Origin: Arctopsyche grandis
Taxonomy: Eukaryota; Arthropoda; Insecta; Trichoptera; Hydropsychidae
Assembly (NCBI RefSeq): GCF_051622035.1
Contig: NC_135364.1
Location: 1,321,001 to 1,385,000, forward strand
Reading direction: 5' to 3'
Length of the DNA stretch: 64,000 nt
Positions 23,048 through 35,290 of this stretch are shown one piece after another. The notes under the pieces are model-generated. The model made no database searches. It was not told where the DNA came from and saw only the letters and a list, made by a program, of their open reading frames with translations. Both the position numbers and the translations under genes were made by a program. The number at the start of each line of letters is the position of its first letter. Position 1 is the stretch's first letter.

Positions 23048-23708
23048 CAAAGTCCAACGATGATTTTATTTTAGTCGCAATTATTCCGTATACTGAAAAA
23101 ACACGTCCAGATTCCTCACTAGTGGGTGGTATGGAATTTAAATTGTAATAACAATTCGAGTTTTGCTCCACGCTTACCATAAATTCTAAAATTTTGAAGT
23201 TCTTTTTTGATTATATTTAATAAATCTACTAAAAGTGTTAGAATTTTATTCTTTGTTAATTATTTTTCCTGAAATGACTGTTCAACTTCTAGTTCGACTT
23301 CCTCTATGTCGTCGTCTGTTATGTACACGTGTTTCTGTATCTGGCTCTGTATTATCTGATGATTTGGACAAGCTAACAACCACGTTTATTATTGATGTTT
23401 TTTTTAAGGGCTCAAAATTTAACAATTGGGATTTAATTAATGTCGTCCTGTACGCCCTTGTGCAAAAACAGGAATAGAGAAGAAACGTGAGTTCGACGTT
23501 TGTTTATTCCACGAGCAAGTGAATGCTTTAGTTGAATTGCTAAATCGCTGGTTCCTAAATTGTTCATCATAAAATTTATAATCGTGTCAGCTGAGAGAAG
23601 TGTTGCATCACGACGACAAAATGATTCGACCGCTATCTTTACAGGTTCTAGCGTTTTCACCAAATCATGAATCAATTCAAATGAAACGAGTGAGTTTTTT
23701 GACTTCAA
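23048..23708 (-). pseudogene. hAT transposase C-terminal remnant
   Basis: The minus-strand frame 23708-23433 reads LVSFELIHDLVKTLEPVKIA, ESFCRRDATLLSADTIINFM, ARGINKRRTHVSSLFLFLH, a pattern of hAT transposases just before the dimerisation domain. Further left, in another frame, ESGRVFSVYGIIATKIKSSL (about 23060-23120) is the dimerisation domain itself. Frameshifts and stops lie between. It is inactive. Confidence 0.6.
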
Positions 23709-24220
23709 AAAATCGCTGCAACATGAAAAACATGCTGTTCAATTTTTAATCGAATTTATTTTCCGTATTGTTCAATACATAGATATGTATATATTTTTAA
23801 AAACAAATTTTTAATGAAAATGAAAAATAATATTGAAGTTGACCACGAAGAGCATGCGTCCAGAACACGTTTTCAGACTGATGGTTGAAACACAACTGAT
23901 TCTCAAAAATCCGTATAAAAAACAACATTTTCGAGCGGATGACCTTAATTTAACGTTGTTATATGTTTTATAAATATTATTTTTGTAAAAATATTTTTAA
24001 ATAAATTTCTGCCAGCACCGTAATCCCGGTATTGAGACTAGTTTCAGCACCGGGATTCACGGTACCACAAAAAGGCCAGGATCCCGGGTTTTGATGCCCT
24101 ACTACAGTTCTTATTTTTATAGAATTACGTTCACTTAAATTTATAAAATATTAATATGAAATTTTATAACCTTAGATGATACTCGTCTTATTAAAAGTAA
24201 TAAATTTTTAATGAAGCAGT
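23709..24220. other. Non-coding flank, probable end of the hAT remnant
   Basis: AT-rich, with an unusual GC-rich block at 24010-24105 (CACCGTAATCCCGGTATTG, CACCGGGATTCACGGTACC, CAGGATCCCGGG) that is partly self-complementary and may be the transposon's subterminal region. The duplicated 3' flank of gene B begins near 24220. Confidence 0.4.
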
Positions 24221-24470
24221 TTATCAAATGTTTTGAAATTAGAAGATTTGAAAATTAACGAAAATAATGAAATTTTTTGACAAAATATTGAAATTGCGAA
24301 TTATGTACTTAAAATTAAGACAAAACACGTAGATAATATACAGGTGTTTATTTAAATCCGTGTGTGATACAAAGGCGTTTTATCGAACGGCGGCGAGATA
24401 ACCATCTATTATACATACATAGCTTAATACAAGTATTAAAAAAGATGCATTTGAAACATAATACATTTTA

Positions 24471-27202
24471 TTAAATTTTCAATAAATCCATTGGCGCGAG
24501 TAATATATTAAAATTACATCGCGATTTTGAAATATGATCACGTGGAGTCCATTTGTCTGTACTAGGATCGTATTCAAACACTGATGAATAAGAACCTCCT
24601 GAAAATAAGACGACGCACATTACAAATATTCAAAGGGATTAATAAAATTACTAAAATAAGCACCAAATAAATCAAAATGATCTAGAATGATTTTTTAAAC
24701 TCACCCACACAAATAATTTTATCGTTAAGGGCAACTGCTTTTTGACCATGTGATGATTCAGGATATTCTTTAACATATGTCCAGGTTTGAGACTTCACGT
24801 CAAATCTTTCCACTGAATTAATAGTTGATTTTCCGTTATGGCCTCCAATAGCGTAGATGTGATCTCCCAATGCGACAACCTTCAAATTGCAACAATTTGT
24901 ATTCAGCGAACACACTATCGATTCGCGAATTTAATGGGTCATAGAATTTTGAATTACAAAAAGAAATAATCGAACTACATATAGGAAAATATTAAATTAG
25001 GGAGTTTAGTAAAAATCGTAATTACAGCAAATGAACTTCTCTTCTCTGACATTGGTGGGGCGACTGTCCATATATTTTGGTTTATATTATAAACTTCCAT
25101 TGTGTTTAACCGGTTTTCACTATTTTGTCGTCCTCCAATAATGTAGATTTCATTCGCTATTGCCGCTATTTCATGGTTAGTACGTTTGGTCAACATAGGA
25201 GCTAACAATGTCCACGAGTTCGAAGTGGGATCATACCTGAAATTAAATTAAAAATAAGGGCTGATTCTTCACTCATTGTCACATGTATTGTACTGGTCAC
25301 AGGTGACTGAGATTCTCGAAGATAATGAAAATCACTAGCCTTTCGCTAGAATTCAGTACATCTGCATCAACATCAAAACGTCCCCCAAAGACAAAAACTT
25401 GGCCATTGACTACGGTTGCTTTAAATAATTCTCTTGCATGTAGCATCTCTTTCAATTCAGTCGTTTGTTTGGTAGCAATATCCAAACAATATACCTATGA
25501 TTTGTGCATACACAGAATTTTTAATTTTGAAATTACATAATTAAAGACATTTTGTTTGTTAAACATTGATGTTTTATGTTAGAAAAACTTGTATGGTACA
25601 ATGTCTTTTTTTAAACATACAAATTATCCAATTTTTGGACAATTTACCCCAGTATTAATTTACGGAAAATGCTTTTTCCGTAAATCTCAAATTACAGTAA
25701 ATATTGAAAATTAATATTACCTTGTTGGTGGATGCACCGCCAATGTTACCGCCAATTGTTAACAGTTTGCTATCCAATAAAACAGCTTGAAACCAATTCA
25801 TTTTATTGTTTAAATTATAAAATGTAGACCATCTTTCTACACTGTTATTGTAAGTTTCAATTTCACCACTTGTCTAATTCACCAATGAAATATTAGTTGA
25901 CATTATTATTTAAAAATAACAACATTATAATAAAATTATCTAAAAAATTGGGAAGACATACTTCGTTGAAGTTTCCCCCAACAATCAAAATAGTTTGTAT
26001 AGCGCTCATTCGGGGTGTTGAATTCAATGTAGCTAGACACGATCTCGTTTTTGGATTGTGATACCATTCTAATATATCCCACATTAATTCAGAAGACAAT
26101 GAACTATAGCAAAGTGGCTTTAGTTCTTTTAATAAAAACTGGGAAAAAAGAAAAGAGTGAGATAAAAAAAGAAGAAATGTTACGATTGAATTAATATTAA
26201 CATTTGCAAATACCTGGACAGACAATAGAGGAAGTCTGATATACTTTAACAGGGTATTTAAATGGATCATCCGTGATTCAATGTCCATTTCAATCCAAAT
26301 CTTCAATCCTTGAAAGGCTTGCTCTTCTGTTGTTACTTTTAAATAGTCAGACTGTAACAATTCACCCAGTCGATCACTGCTCATGTTTATAAATTGTTCT
26401 TTTTGGATTATCTGAAACACAGAAGGATTCTTTAGTAAATTTGAATTATCTGATATAACAAATACAAATTTAACTAGTAAAAAGCTTAGTTTTATAAATT
26501 TCTTATTTATATAACTTGTAAATCTACAAAATGGATTCTATATTGTCTTAATAAATGTTATTACTTCTAAATAATTATTAGTAACGTAAGTTTTTGTTTG
26601 TTCAAGCAATCGTAAATATCCATTCTGTTTCGCATAGTCTTCAATGAATAGGGAATTTTCACTGTTTGTTATTTTTTCGAAATAATCCAAACAGTATTTC
26701 TCGAGTTTATCCGCCTGAATCAATTTGGCGAATTCGATCACTTTCGGTACTTGGTGAAGGTCCATATCTAAAGTTTAAATTCATTCAAAATGAATTATAT
26801 TGATGTTCTGTAAACACTTGATACTATATTTATTTACCGATTTCGCCAAGGTAAAAAAACTCTATAGCCATTTTTACGGTCTCTGAAAGAATTTCTTGAC
26901 ATTCTTCCAAAATGATTTCACTGGTAGTATCATTTAGTTTGCTCTTAAAATAATCACTATTCGTAATTAATATCAGCTTGTGCATAGGAAATCTGGAAAA
27001 TGCAAACTCCCCGTGTCAGTTTCTACGATTACTAAAGTAAAATTTTGAATTAATAAAGATACACATATTGAAATGACACCAACCTGTTATTGCCAACCAC
27101 CAATTCGAAATTACATAATACACTTTCTTCATAGAAACTATGCATGCGTTCCAAAATTGCTACGGCATGCCTACCCCGAACTTCATTATATATTTCGCAC
27201 AT
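24471..27202 (-). CDS. BTB-BACK-kelch protein, gene B (10 exons, 557 aa)
   Basis: Closest paralogue of gene A, with the same domain order and introns. Exons in transcript order: 27202-27084, 26992-26838, 26767-26565, 26411-26214, 26138-25962, 25873-25721, 25494-25340, 25236-25026, 24879-24705, 24598-24471 (sum 1674 nt, open throughout). Start MCEIYNEVRGRHAV; BTB (VVGNNR, PMHKLILITNSDYF), BACK (LGELLQSDYLKVTTEEQAF), kelch repeats with VGGN, IGGN, FGGR, IGGR, IGGH and CVGG. It lacks the acidic insert of gene A. The donor after exon 7 (25339-25338) reads GC rather than GT (GAAAG then GCTAGT), so it would be a GC-AG intron; the other three copies have GT there. Stop TAA overlaps AATAAA. Predicted adaptor of a cullin-3 ligase or actin-associated protein; partner unknown. 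Confidence 0.88.
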
Positions 27203-27306
27203 CTTTCGTTAATGTATTCGATTCGCACTACCGAAACACTAACTGATGAATTTTTAAATATCTACAACAATAACTGCCCTTAATCTCAGTAACAAATTCA
27301 GCGTCC

Positions 27307-27340
27307 GTCAAACCAAGTCAAGAGGTTGAAGCCAAGTGAC
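27307..27340 (-). promoter_or_regulatory. Conserved upstream motif of gene B
   Basis: GTCAAACCAAGTCAAGAGG followed by TTGAAGCCAAGTGACG, 105-138 bp before the ATG. The whole region 27203-27395 is closely similar to the gene A upstream region 7797-7990, consistent with a recent duplication that carried the promoter. Confidence 0.45.
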
Positions 27341-27399
27341 GTTATCAATGCATACCCGTGATAAACAATAGTGATCATCAATCATATGTAACTTACATT

Positions 27400-28109
27400 T
27401 GAATAACATTCAATATTCAATAATAAAAAAAAAATGTAAAAAGCGTATATTTTTATACTTACGTACAACATGTATTTTTACAACATGTACATACATGTAC
27501 GGTACATTTAATCCAAAAATTAAAATAAAATATAATTGTATTGTTTATTTTATTCATACTTGAAAAATGTACTATTTTCGAAATCGACAATAAGTATATG
27601 CATGTATATGTAGCTTTTACTTACTCCCGAATTATTACACTTAAAGGTCTATTCAAATTTAATCATTATTTATTAAATTAGTTTAATAATCATTATTTAA
27701 GCGTCATATTCGTAATTTGACTTGAATTAATAAAGATTGTGAGTTTTAGCCTATTCGAATAAAAAAGGTTTAATTTTTTTGTCTGTTGTACATAGTTAAT
27801 AAAACTTTTTAAATATTTTTTTAAAATTTACGTGTTATTATTACAATTTTTTTTAATTGTGGAAAATATTATTGTGAGACAAATATATATTTGTGGAAAA
27901 TTGGTCGTTATGTTTCGTTTTGCATACATATGAATATGTACATATGTATATTGATTCTACGTGTTTTCTCTTTTGGACCAGTGTGCGAACGTTGGAATTC
28001 AGATGGTTTCAGAATAAGCGTGTTATTATTTATAACTCTTTTTAAATGTACTAAAACGTCAAACATTTGACCAAATTAGTATTATAAAGAATGTATAAGG
28101 ATGTTACAT
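27400..28109. other. AT-rich spacer between genes B and C
   Basis: Contains TACATATGTATA-type palindromes (27945, 27480) and no credible ORF or transposon ends. Confidence 0.5.
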
Positions 28110-28197
28110 ATATTATTTATTTACTATTTGTTTTTTTATACATATCTATGTACATCCTGTCTGTTGATTTTTCAATTAATAAAATAAAATAAAATAA
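28110..28197 (+). mobile_element. 3'-terminal LINE fragment
   Basis: GTACATCCTGTCTGTTGATT followed by TTTCAATTAATAAAATAAAAT is the same 3' end and tail as the minus-strand LINE at 13815-16886. Only the last portion inserted; no coding part. Confidence 0.65.
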
Positions 28198-28570
28198 ATA
28201 ACTATAGATCTTATTTTTATCGAAATATATTGACGAAATATATTTGATTGAAGTTTCTATGGATTTAAAAAATGTCTTCGATTTCTTAAAATTGCCAAAA
28301 TCCCAGAATTAGAATTTTTATGAAAAGTAACATAACAAAATGAATGAATTTAAACCAAGTTCATATCATCCTAATAACATAGAAATCATATTAATTCTAA
28401 AAATTATATAGAAGTCTTGCAACTTTAGATTTTACCCGTCTTATCTAGATTAGTAGATAAGATAAGCACAGCAATATATTAATGAAATAAACTTGTTGGT
28501 AGAAGAAAAATCTACCAACTTATCTAATCGGTGCAATCTTTGTACTATTATAATATATTATATTAGTAGC
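28198..28570. other. AT-rich non-coding stretch
   Basis: Nothing recognisable apart from a small inverted phrase around TAGATAAGATAAGCAC/CTTATCTAATCGG (28450-28530). The duplicated 3' flank of gene C starts near 28570. Confidence 0.45.
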
Positions 28571-28769
28571 TTCGTTGTTAGTAAGTAGCTTTGAAATCGA
28601 ATTTAAAAAATAGTAAAAAACATTTTTCGACAAAATACTTAAATGACGAATAACTTAAAGTAAAAAAAAAAACAAAAACATAGATATCATATACAGGTGT
28701 TTATTTCAATTCATGTATGATTATACAGGCATTTAATATAGCATTACAAAAAAATATGTATAAGAAACT

Positions 28770-31700
28770 TTATTCAGTTTTCAATAAATCCATTGGCGCG
28801 AGTAATAAATTAAAATTAGATCGCGAATTTGAATTTGAAATACAATTATATGGTGTCCATTTTCCTGTACTGGAATTGTATTCAAACACTGATGATACAG
28901 AACAACTTTGAGTCCCTGAGTGAGTTTGTAAAAAGACGAGGCACATATTAAAATGATATTTCAAATGGTATAACGAAATAATTAAAATACACTGGAATCA
29001 ACATCGTCAAGAATGATTTTGATAACTCACCGATACAAATAATTTTATCATTTATAGCAATTGCTTTGGGTTCGTTTGATGTTTGAGGATATTTTTCAAC
29101 TTCCCTCCAGGTTCGAGAAATTATGTCAAATCTTTCCACCGAATTAAGATGTGATTTTCCATTGTTACCTCCAATAGCGTAGATGTGGTCTCCCAGTGTT
29201 ACAGCCTGCAAGTTATAAAAAAACATATTCAGCGAATACACTTTCGATTGGCAAATTTAATTTATTGTCAAATTTAATATAGATTTCAAAAAGACAAAAA
29301 TGAACTACATATAGGAAAATATCAAATTATATGATTTTCGTAATTACAGCAAATGAAGTCCTCTTCTCTCTCATTGGTGGCGCGACTGTCCATTTATTTT
29401 GGTTTATATTATATACGTCCATTGTGTTTAAACAGTTTTCACTATCTTGTCGTCCTCCAATAATGTAGATTTCATTTGCTGTTGCTGCTATTTCGTGGTT
29501 ATAGCGTTTGTTGAGCATAGGAGCTAACGTAGTCCATGAATTCGAAGCGGGGTCATACCTGAAATGAAACAAAATATAATCCTTAATACTCCATTCATTT
29601 TCAAGTATATTACAAGATCACCAATATTCTCAAATAAAGTTAAAATCACTAACCTTTCGGTTGATTTCAGTATGTGTGCATCAACATCATAGCGTCCCCC
29701 AAAAACAAAAACTTGACCATTGACTACAGTGGCTTTAAATAATTCTCTCGCCTGTTTCATCTCTTTCAATTCAGTCCTTTTTTTGGTAGCCAGATCCAAA
29801 CAAAATACCTATGATTTGTGCATTTACATACATACATAATTGACGACAAAATTTTTACGGGTTAGCCCATTTTAATACAAGTAAATAAGAATAATAAAAT
29901 CAATATATGAAACGTGAAGATATCATTCAATCATATCAATATGAAACAATATAACAAAAAAATAAAGTAATAATGGTAAATATAGAAAAATAAAAGATGG
30001 AAGAGGACATCAACAACATTTTATGGAAAAATAATCTGCTGTAAACAGCTGAAAAAGTGACCATAAGTCATATTTACGTAATCTAAAAAAAATTTTTGGT
30101 ACGTAAAAACTAAATTCTTGGAGGTTTAGTGGATTACTAATAATTCCCCGAAGTACAAGGAACATGTGTCGTAATAAAAATATACGCGAAAAGATACCAG
30201 ACTAGTTAAGACTGTCATTCCCCATACAATTTGCTTGAATATGTATAGCCAAGGGGGGAATCGGACCAAACAGAACATGGTTAAACAGAACATTTCCAAT
30301 CAGAACAGTGACAAAACATGACAATTAAGTAAAAAAAAACTTGAAAATTCAGAACCAATTTAAAATAATAATAAAAAATATATTTGTCGGTAGGCATATT
30401 GACAGCTAAAGTAAAGATCCTTTTTAGAAGAAATTACAAAATTAAGTTTGTTAAGGTGCACAGTCTTAATTTTATACGTATTTATCCAACTTTTGAACAA
30501 TTTATACAAACTGGTTTTACTGACGCAAAAAAATTATTTACTACTAGAAATAAACTACCACTCTTTTGTTTAAGAAAAGAAAAAAAAAACACAATATGAC
30601 GATGAACATAAAAACCCACAACATAAAAAACAGTATCTTTATCAATTTAATATTTAACGGTATCAGCCAAAGACACCAAGAAACAAGGCAAGACAAAAAA
30701 TTAAAATAAAAGCCGAGGAGCCGACAATCAATGACTATTCTGGCTTGGTTTTTAAATAAACAATAAAAAATAAATAAATAAAAATAGCTATTGTAAATTA
30801 AAGTTACCTTGTTGGTAGATTCACAGCCAATATTACCGCCAATTGTTAACAGTTTGGTATCCAATATAACAGCTTGAAACCAACGATTTTGATTGTTTAA
30901 ATGATAAAATGTAGACCATGTATCTACATTGGTATTGCAGGTTTCAATTTTACCGCTTGACTAAAATTGCCCAATGAAAGATTAATTACATTGTCCACTT
31001 AATATCGACAATATTAAAATAAAATTGTCTGAAAAATTGAAAACACCAACATCAAAAAAGTCTCCTCCAACAATCAAAATAGTTTTTATGGTGCTCATTC
31101 GAGGTATTGAATTCAATGTAGCTGAATACGATCTAATTTTACAATCGTGATGACATTCTAATATATCCCACACCAATTCAGAAGACAATGATTTATAGCA
31201 AAATGGCTTTACTTCCTTTAATAAAAACTGGAAAAAAAAAATTGGTCAATTTTCATATCATCTATTTGGTAAAAATTAATATATACATATAGGCAATACC
31301 TGGACAGATAATAGTGGAAGTCTGATATATTTCAACAGGGTATTTAAATGGTTCTTCCGGGATTCAAAGTCCATTTGAACCCAAATCTTTAATCCTTGAA
31401 ACGCTTCCTCTTCTGTTGTTACTTTTAAATCACCAGATTGTAACAATTCACCCAACCATTCGCTTGTTATGTCAAGAAATTCTTCTTTTTGGATTATCTT
31501 AAATACAAACGAATTATTTTTTACTTATTTTGAATTTCCTGATACGACAAACACAAATTTAATTAGTAAAAAGTTCATTTATATCCGTACATTTCACATA
31601 TGTACATATGTGCATATTCTTATACATATGCATGTATCTAGCTTGTAAATCTAAAATATGGATATTCAATTGTCATAAATAATATATGAAATTACCTCTA

Positions 31701-32325
31701 AATAATTTTTATTCACATAAGTTTTTGTTTGATCAAGCAATCGCAAATATCCATTCTGTTTCGCATACTCTTCAATGAATAGGAAATTTTCACTGTTTGT
31801 TATTTTTTCGAGATAATCCAAACAGTATTTCTCGAGTTTTTCGGCCTGAATCACTTTGGCGAATTCGATCACTTTCGGTACTTGACGAAGTTCCATGTCT
31901 AAAGTTTAAAATTCATTTAAAATTAATTATATTGATGCTTTAAAAACACTTTATACCATATTTATTTACCAATTTCACCAAGGTAAAAATAATCTATAGC
32001 CTTTTCTACGGTCTCTGAAAGAATTCCTTGACTCTCTTCAAAAATGATTTCATTGGTAATGTCCTTTATTTTTCTCTTAAAATAATCACTATTTGTAACT
32101 AATATCAGCTTGTGCACGGGGAATCTGGTAAAATGCAAACTCCCTGTGTCAGTTTCAACAATTACTCAAGTACAATTTGAATTAAAAGAAATAAGATGAT
32201 ACGAACCTGTCATTGCCGACCACCAATTCCAAATTACACAATACACTGTCTTTATAGAAGCTATGCATCCGTTCCACAATTGCTACGGCATGCCTACCCC
32301 GAGCCTCGTTATACAATTCGGTCAT
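28770..32325 (-). CDS. BTB-BACK-kelch protein, gene C (10 exons, 563 aa)
   Basis: More diverged paralogue with the same ten-exon plan. Exons in transcript order: 32325-32207, 32124-31970, 31898-31696, 31497-31300, 31227-31051, 30960-30808, 29808-29654, 29558-29348, 29205-29031, 28915-28770 (sum 1692 nt, open). Start MTELYNEARGRHAV; BTB (VVGNDR, PVHKLILVTNSDYF), BACK, then kelch repeats (VGGD, IGGN, FGGR, IGGR, IGGN, CIGG). Exon 10 is the longest of the four copies, with GTQSCSVSSVFEYN and an extra NSNS stretch near the end. Its acceptor lies at a different base from the paralogues but keeps phase. Intron 6 is 999 bp because of an insertion. Stop TAA lies inside AATAAA (28774-28769). Specific partner unknown. 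Confidence 0.87.
29880..30790 (+). repeat. Insertion in intron 6 of gene C, probably a truncated retroelement
   Basis: Sequence absent from the paralogous introns of genes A and B. Its right end is A-rich with TAAATAAACAATAAAAAATA and (AAAT)n just before the exon 6 side, as expected of a LINE or SINE 3' tail, preceded by AGCCGAGGAGCC ... GGCTTGG. The frame at 30384-30599 (TGFTDAKKLFTTRNKLPL) is not recognised as any family. Confidence 0.4.
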
Positions 32326-32424
32326 CTTTCGTAAAGTTATTCGATTTGCTCTACCGAAATACTATGTGATGATTTTGAAATTCAAAAATAGCGACACCGA
32401 TTCTAGGTAAGAAATTCACGATAT

Positions 32425-32459
32425 GTCGAACCAAGTCAAGGACTTGAAGCGAACTGAGG
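32425..32459 (-). promoter_or_regulatory. Conserved upstream motif of gene C
   Basis: GTCGAACCAAGTCAAGGACT followed by TGAAGCGAACTGAGG, 100-134 bp before the ATG. It is the best preserved island in an upstream region that otherwise differs clearly from genes A and B. Confidence 0.5.
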
Positions 32460-32465
32460 CTGTTG

Positions 32466-33039
32466 ACGAACGGTTCGCAACAACTGGACAAGGGCTACTA
32501 TGTAGGTGAATGCCATCTGGACTACAGGGCCACGCACACAGGGACCAAATACTCAATTCCTTGGAATAAATTGTTTTATTGAACTTTTAGTAAGTAAATT
32601 GAACTTGTTTCTAAAAGAAAAATAGAAACAAACTATTTTTCTCACTACTAAAGTTTGAATCGAGCTTAAATTGTATGCTGTCGGTGTTGATTTAAACAAT
32701 ATTTTATTTTATATAGATCGCTGGCCAAATTCAAACAGCGTGAGGCCCGAGCAATAGGTGAAAAAGTTAGAACATAAGTTCTTGCTTTCACGGTATGGAA
32801 CAATGGGCGCAACCGATATAATCAATGAGGCGAGATGAAACCCATAACTTCATTTCTTCTAATATAGTTGGGTTGCAAATATCAACTCTTAATAATTTGT
32901 AAAAAAATAAAAAAAAGTCTAGAATTTTTTCTTATAGGTTAACATTACTATGTATGTATTTGGTGCTTTGATGATTATTTATTATTTATTAACGGTTTCA
33001 CGACGAAACTTCTATACTTGCACATTCAACTATATAAAG
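32466..33039. other. Non-coding spacer upstream of gene C
   Basis: No credible ORF. Contains GAACTTGTTTCTAAAAGAAAAATAGAAACAAAC-like self-complementary sequence near 32598-32632 (arms TTGTTTCTA and TAGAAACAA). Confidence 0.45.
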
Positions 33040-33249
33040 CAGTGTTCCACAAACTTTTTGGTATCACGGACCTCTAAAAATGTGTCTTTTCAAAATTTTA
33101 CATTTTTCTCAATTTTTTTTTATTAATTCATACATATATACATGTAAGGATGTAAACTTATTATAATTAAAAAAAATATCTAAAAAGAAGCAATTGAAAT
33201 ATTTTAATTAACAACATAACTTTATAAAAATTAATCAATATCAAAAAGA

Positions 33250-34145
33250 AATGTGACTTACTATTTACAATAGTTATTAATAACCTCCCTAGAGTTACGC
33301 AATACTTAATACGCAATGCTTCATGTCTCTTATTTGCAGACGACGTTAAATTATTCTTTGCTGTTAAGGACGAGAGGCAAGCCTCTCTCCTTCAAGCGGA
33401 TATTAACGCTGTTTTAGAGTTCAGTTCCAGTTTAGGGCTTGAAATGAACACTAGTAAATGTTCCATTATGAGTAGAGCGCGGATAGACAATCGGGGCGGT
33501 TTAGCTCTATTTATAAAGTGCAAAAAAAAAGGTTTGGCGAACCTTTAACAATGCATTTACAACAATTGAACAATTAACGGCGCGCTCTGGGCCCGCTCTT
33601 TAATTATGAGTTATGGACGTGCGAATTCGCTCTATTGTCACGGATATTCTATTGGATCCGTGTTGTTGAAGCGTGTGGAATCTATGGTCGACTTGGGTAT
33701 CACTTTTGATCCTAAATTCACCCTTTTTTGTAAATTAAAATAAAACCTAAATTCACCAAAATTTGAATGTGATGTTACATCACTGACATCACTGATGTAT
33801 GTGTGGAATTTTAATCCACTCTCTTCCATTTGGGCCTCGCAGGGATGTTTTGTATTTGTAGCTTGTTCTTATTTATCGGAACAGGCTGCAGGTGCAAGAC
33901 ATTCCCTTCTTTGTATTTTTACTTATTTTAATTTTAATTATTACTTTATAAGTTTTTTATGATTGTGTTATATGCAGTATTTTTTTGTAGTTTTTATATC
34001 TTAATTTTTTGCTTTTGCTTTTTGTTCTATCTTTTAATTTTTAATTTTTTGTTTTCTCCCTCTCTTATTTTATTATGTAGGCCATTATGGCGCATTAGGT
34101 TCTTCCTGTAATGCCACAATGGTCCAAAATGTTAAATAAATAAAT
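33250..34145 (+). mobile_element. Truncated, deleted LINE fragment (family with CCATTGTGG hairpin)
   Basis: Begins in the RT palm (VINNLPRVTQYLIR, then catalytic CLLFADDVKLFF and ADINAVLEFSSSLGLEMNT) and after the foldback insert continues YGRANSLYCHGYSIGSVLL, RVESMVDLGITFDP. An internal deletion near 33725-33760 removes the C-terminal part. The 3' hairpin is at 34081-34122 (CCATTATGG ... CCACAATGG), followed by a TAAATAAATAAATT tail. The uninterrupted relative is at 49088-50218. Confidence 0.75.
33473..33602. mobile_element. Foldback MITE copy 2 (130 bp) inside a LINE
   Basis: Same core as copies at 1145 and 36782 (AAGGTTTGGCGAACCTTTAA, CAATGCATTTACAAC). Flanked by the perfect 8-bp duplication ATTATGAG (33465-33472 and 33603-33610). 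The related LINE at 49200 has a single ATTATGAG and no insert. Confidence 0.88.
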
Positions 34146-34439
34146 AAATTATCGGATTGGTTTACGAAGGGATTCAAAATTCATAAATTTTTTTCACAAA
34201 TATCCTTTGATACAGAGAAATAATCTTGAAAATTATTTTGGATTGCTTCTAAGTGTGTTTTTATTGTTTTCACTTTCAAATCTATCTTTCTTTTTTCAAA
34301 TCGATCGAAGTTTTCTTTTTATCAAAAATTAAATTTTTATCCTTGACCAATTCATTGTATTTTGGAAACATTTCATAAATGCCTTTATTAATCCTTCCAG
34401 ACTAAATCCTCATTTTATTCTTAAAAGCAGTAATTTTGT

Positions 34440-34990
34440 CATTATTTTTGTCAATTTCAGCATTTTCATTTTGAATTTTAGCGTTTTAGGGCATTAAAAA
34501 TGTTCAATGTTAGCGTTTATTTAGCATATATTTTTATGAAGAGTTTGATTTAAATAATAAACAATTTCGATGAATTCTAATAAAATTTTTATAACATACA
34601 TACAATTCAAATGTAACACAACAATTAAAAAATAATAGAAAAATTCAAAAATGTTTTGTAATTAAAATTACAAAGAAAAAAAATGAATATTAAAAAACAA
34701 AGACAAAAAACATGAATTTAAAAATACAAAAGACAAAAAATATGAATATGAAAATATAATACCAATTAAAATTCATTAAAACTCAACATGGAGCATATTT
34801 CTACAGATTCTTTTATGAGATTCGTGCGACGATCAGTAACAATTAGTTAAATTGTATTTACTAAAATACATTTCAGCATCAACACTATTGACGGGACACC
34901 AAATAGATTTTAGAGAATATTTAAAAAATCTTTACTGTTGAAAACGTTTTAACTTCCACTTTCATTTCTGTGAGTTGCGTCCATATTTTT
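34440..34990 (-). repeat. hAT-like remnant shared with 45125-46125
   Basis: GCATTTTCATTTTGAATTTT and AGCGTTTTAGGGCATTAAAA through TGAAGAGTTTGATTT match the element at 45180-45560. On the minus strand VDAEMYFSKYN is a decayed hAT dimerisation motif (VDAERYFSKYN in the other copy). Not functional. Confidence 0.55.
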
Positions 34991-35290
34991 TTGGTGAAAG
35001 CCAACGAATAAGAAGTGCAAGAGAATCCATTTCTTTACATAAAAAAGTCGTGAATTTATTTGCGTTTATTCGCGTTTGCCTTTATATTATTTATAATTTT
35101 TACTGCTAGAATCAATATCTCCGAGATATCTGGCGCCATATTCATAAAAGCAAGTTGTTCTCGATGTAAAAAAAACAATTTGGATAAATCATATCGGGGT
35201 GAGATACTTCTCAAATACGCGATACTACTCCTGAATAATGTCCAGTAATTGTTGCTGCACCATCAGTATATAAATCAATATAACAAATCC
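34930..35290 (-). pseudogene. hAT transposase fragment (SCAND3/ZBED5-like)
   Basis: Reverse-strand readings include YTDGAATITGHYSGVVSRI, then in other frames NMAPDISEILILAVKIINNI and KFTTFLCKEMDSLALLIRWL, in the order expected of SCAND3/ZBED5-type hAT transposases (CTDGA-x-SMTG block, LHREQLA block, INxIKA block). Frameshifts and stops separate the blocks. Confidence 0.6.

Noticed and set aside
24010-24105. GC-rich self-complementary block as a functional structured RNA
   Set aside because: More simply explained as subterminal sequence of the adjacent hAT remnant; no second copy in the window to test it.
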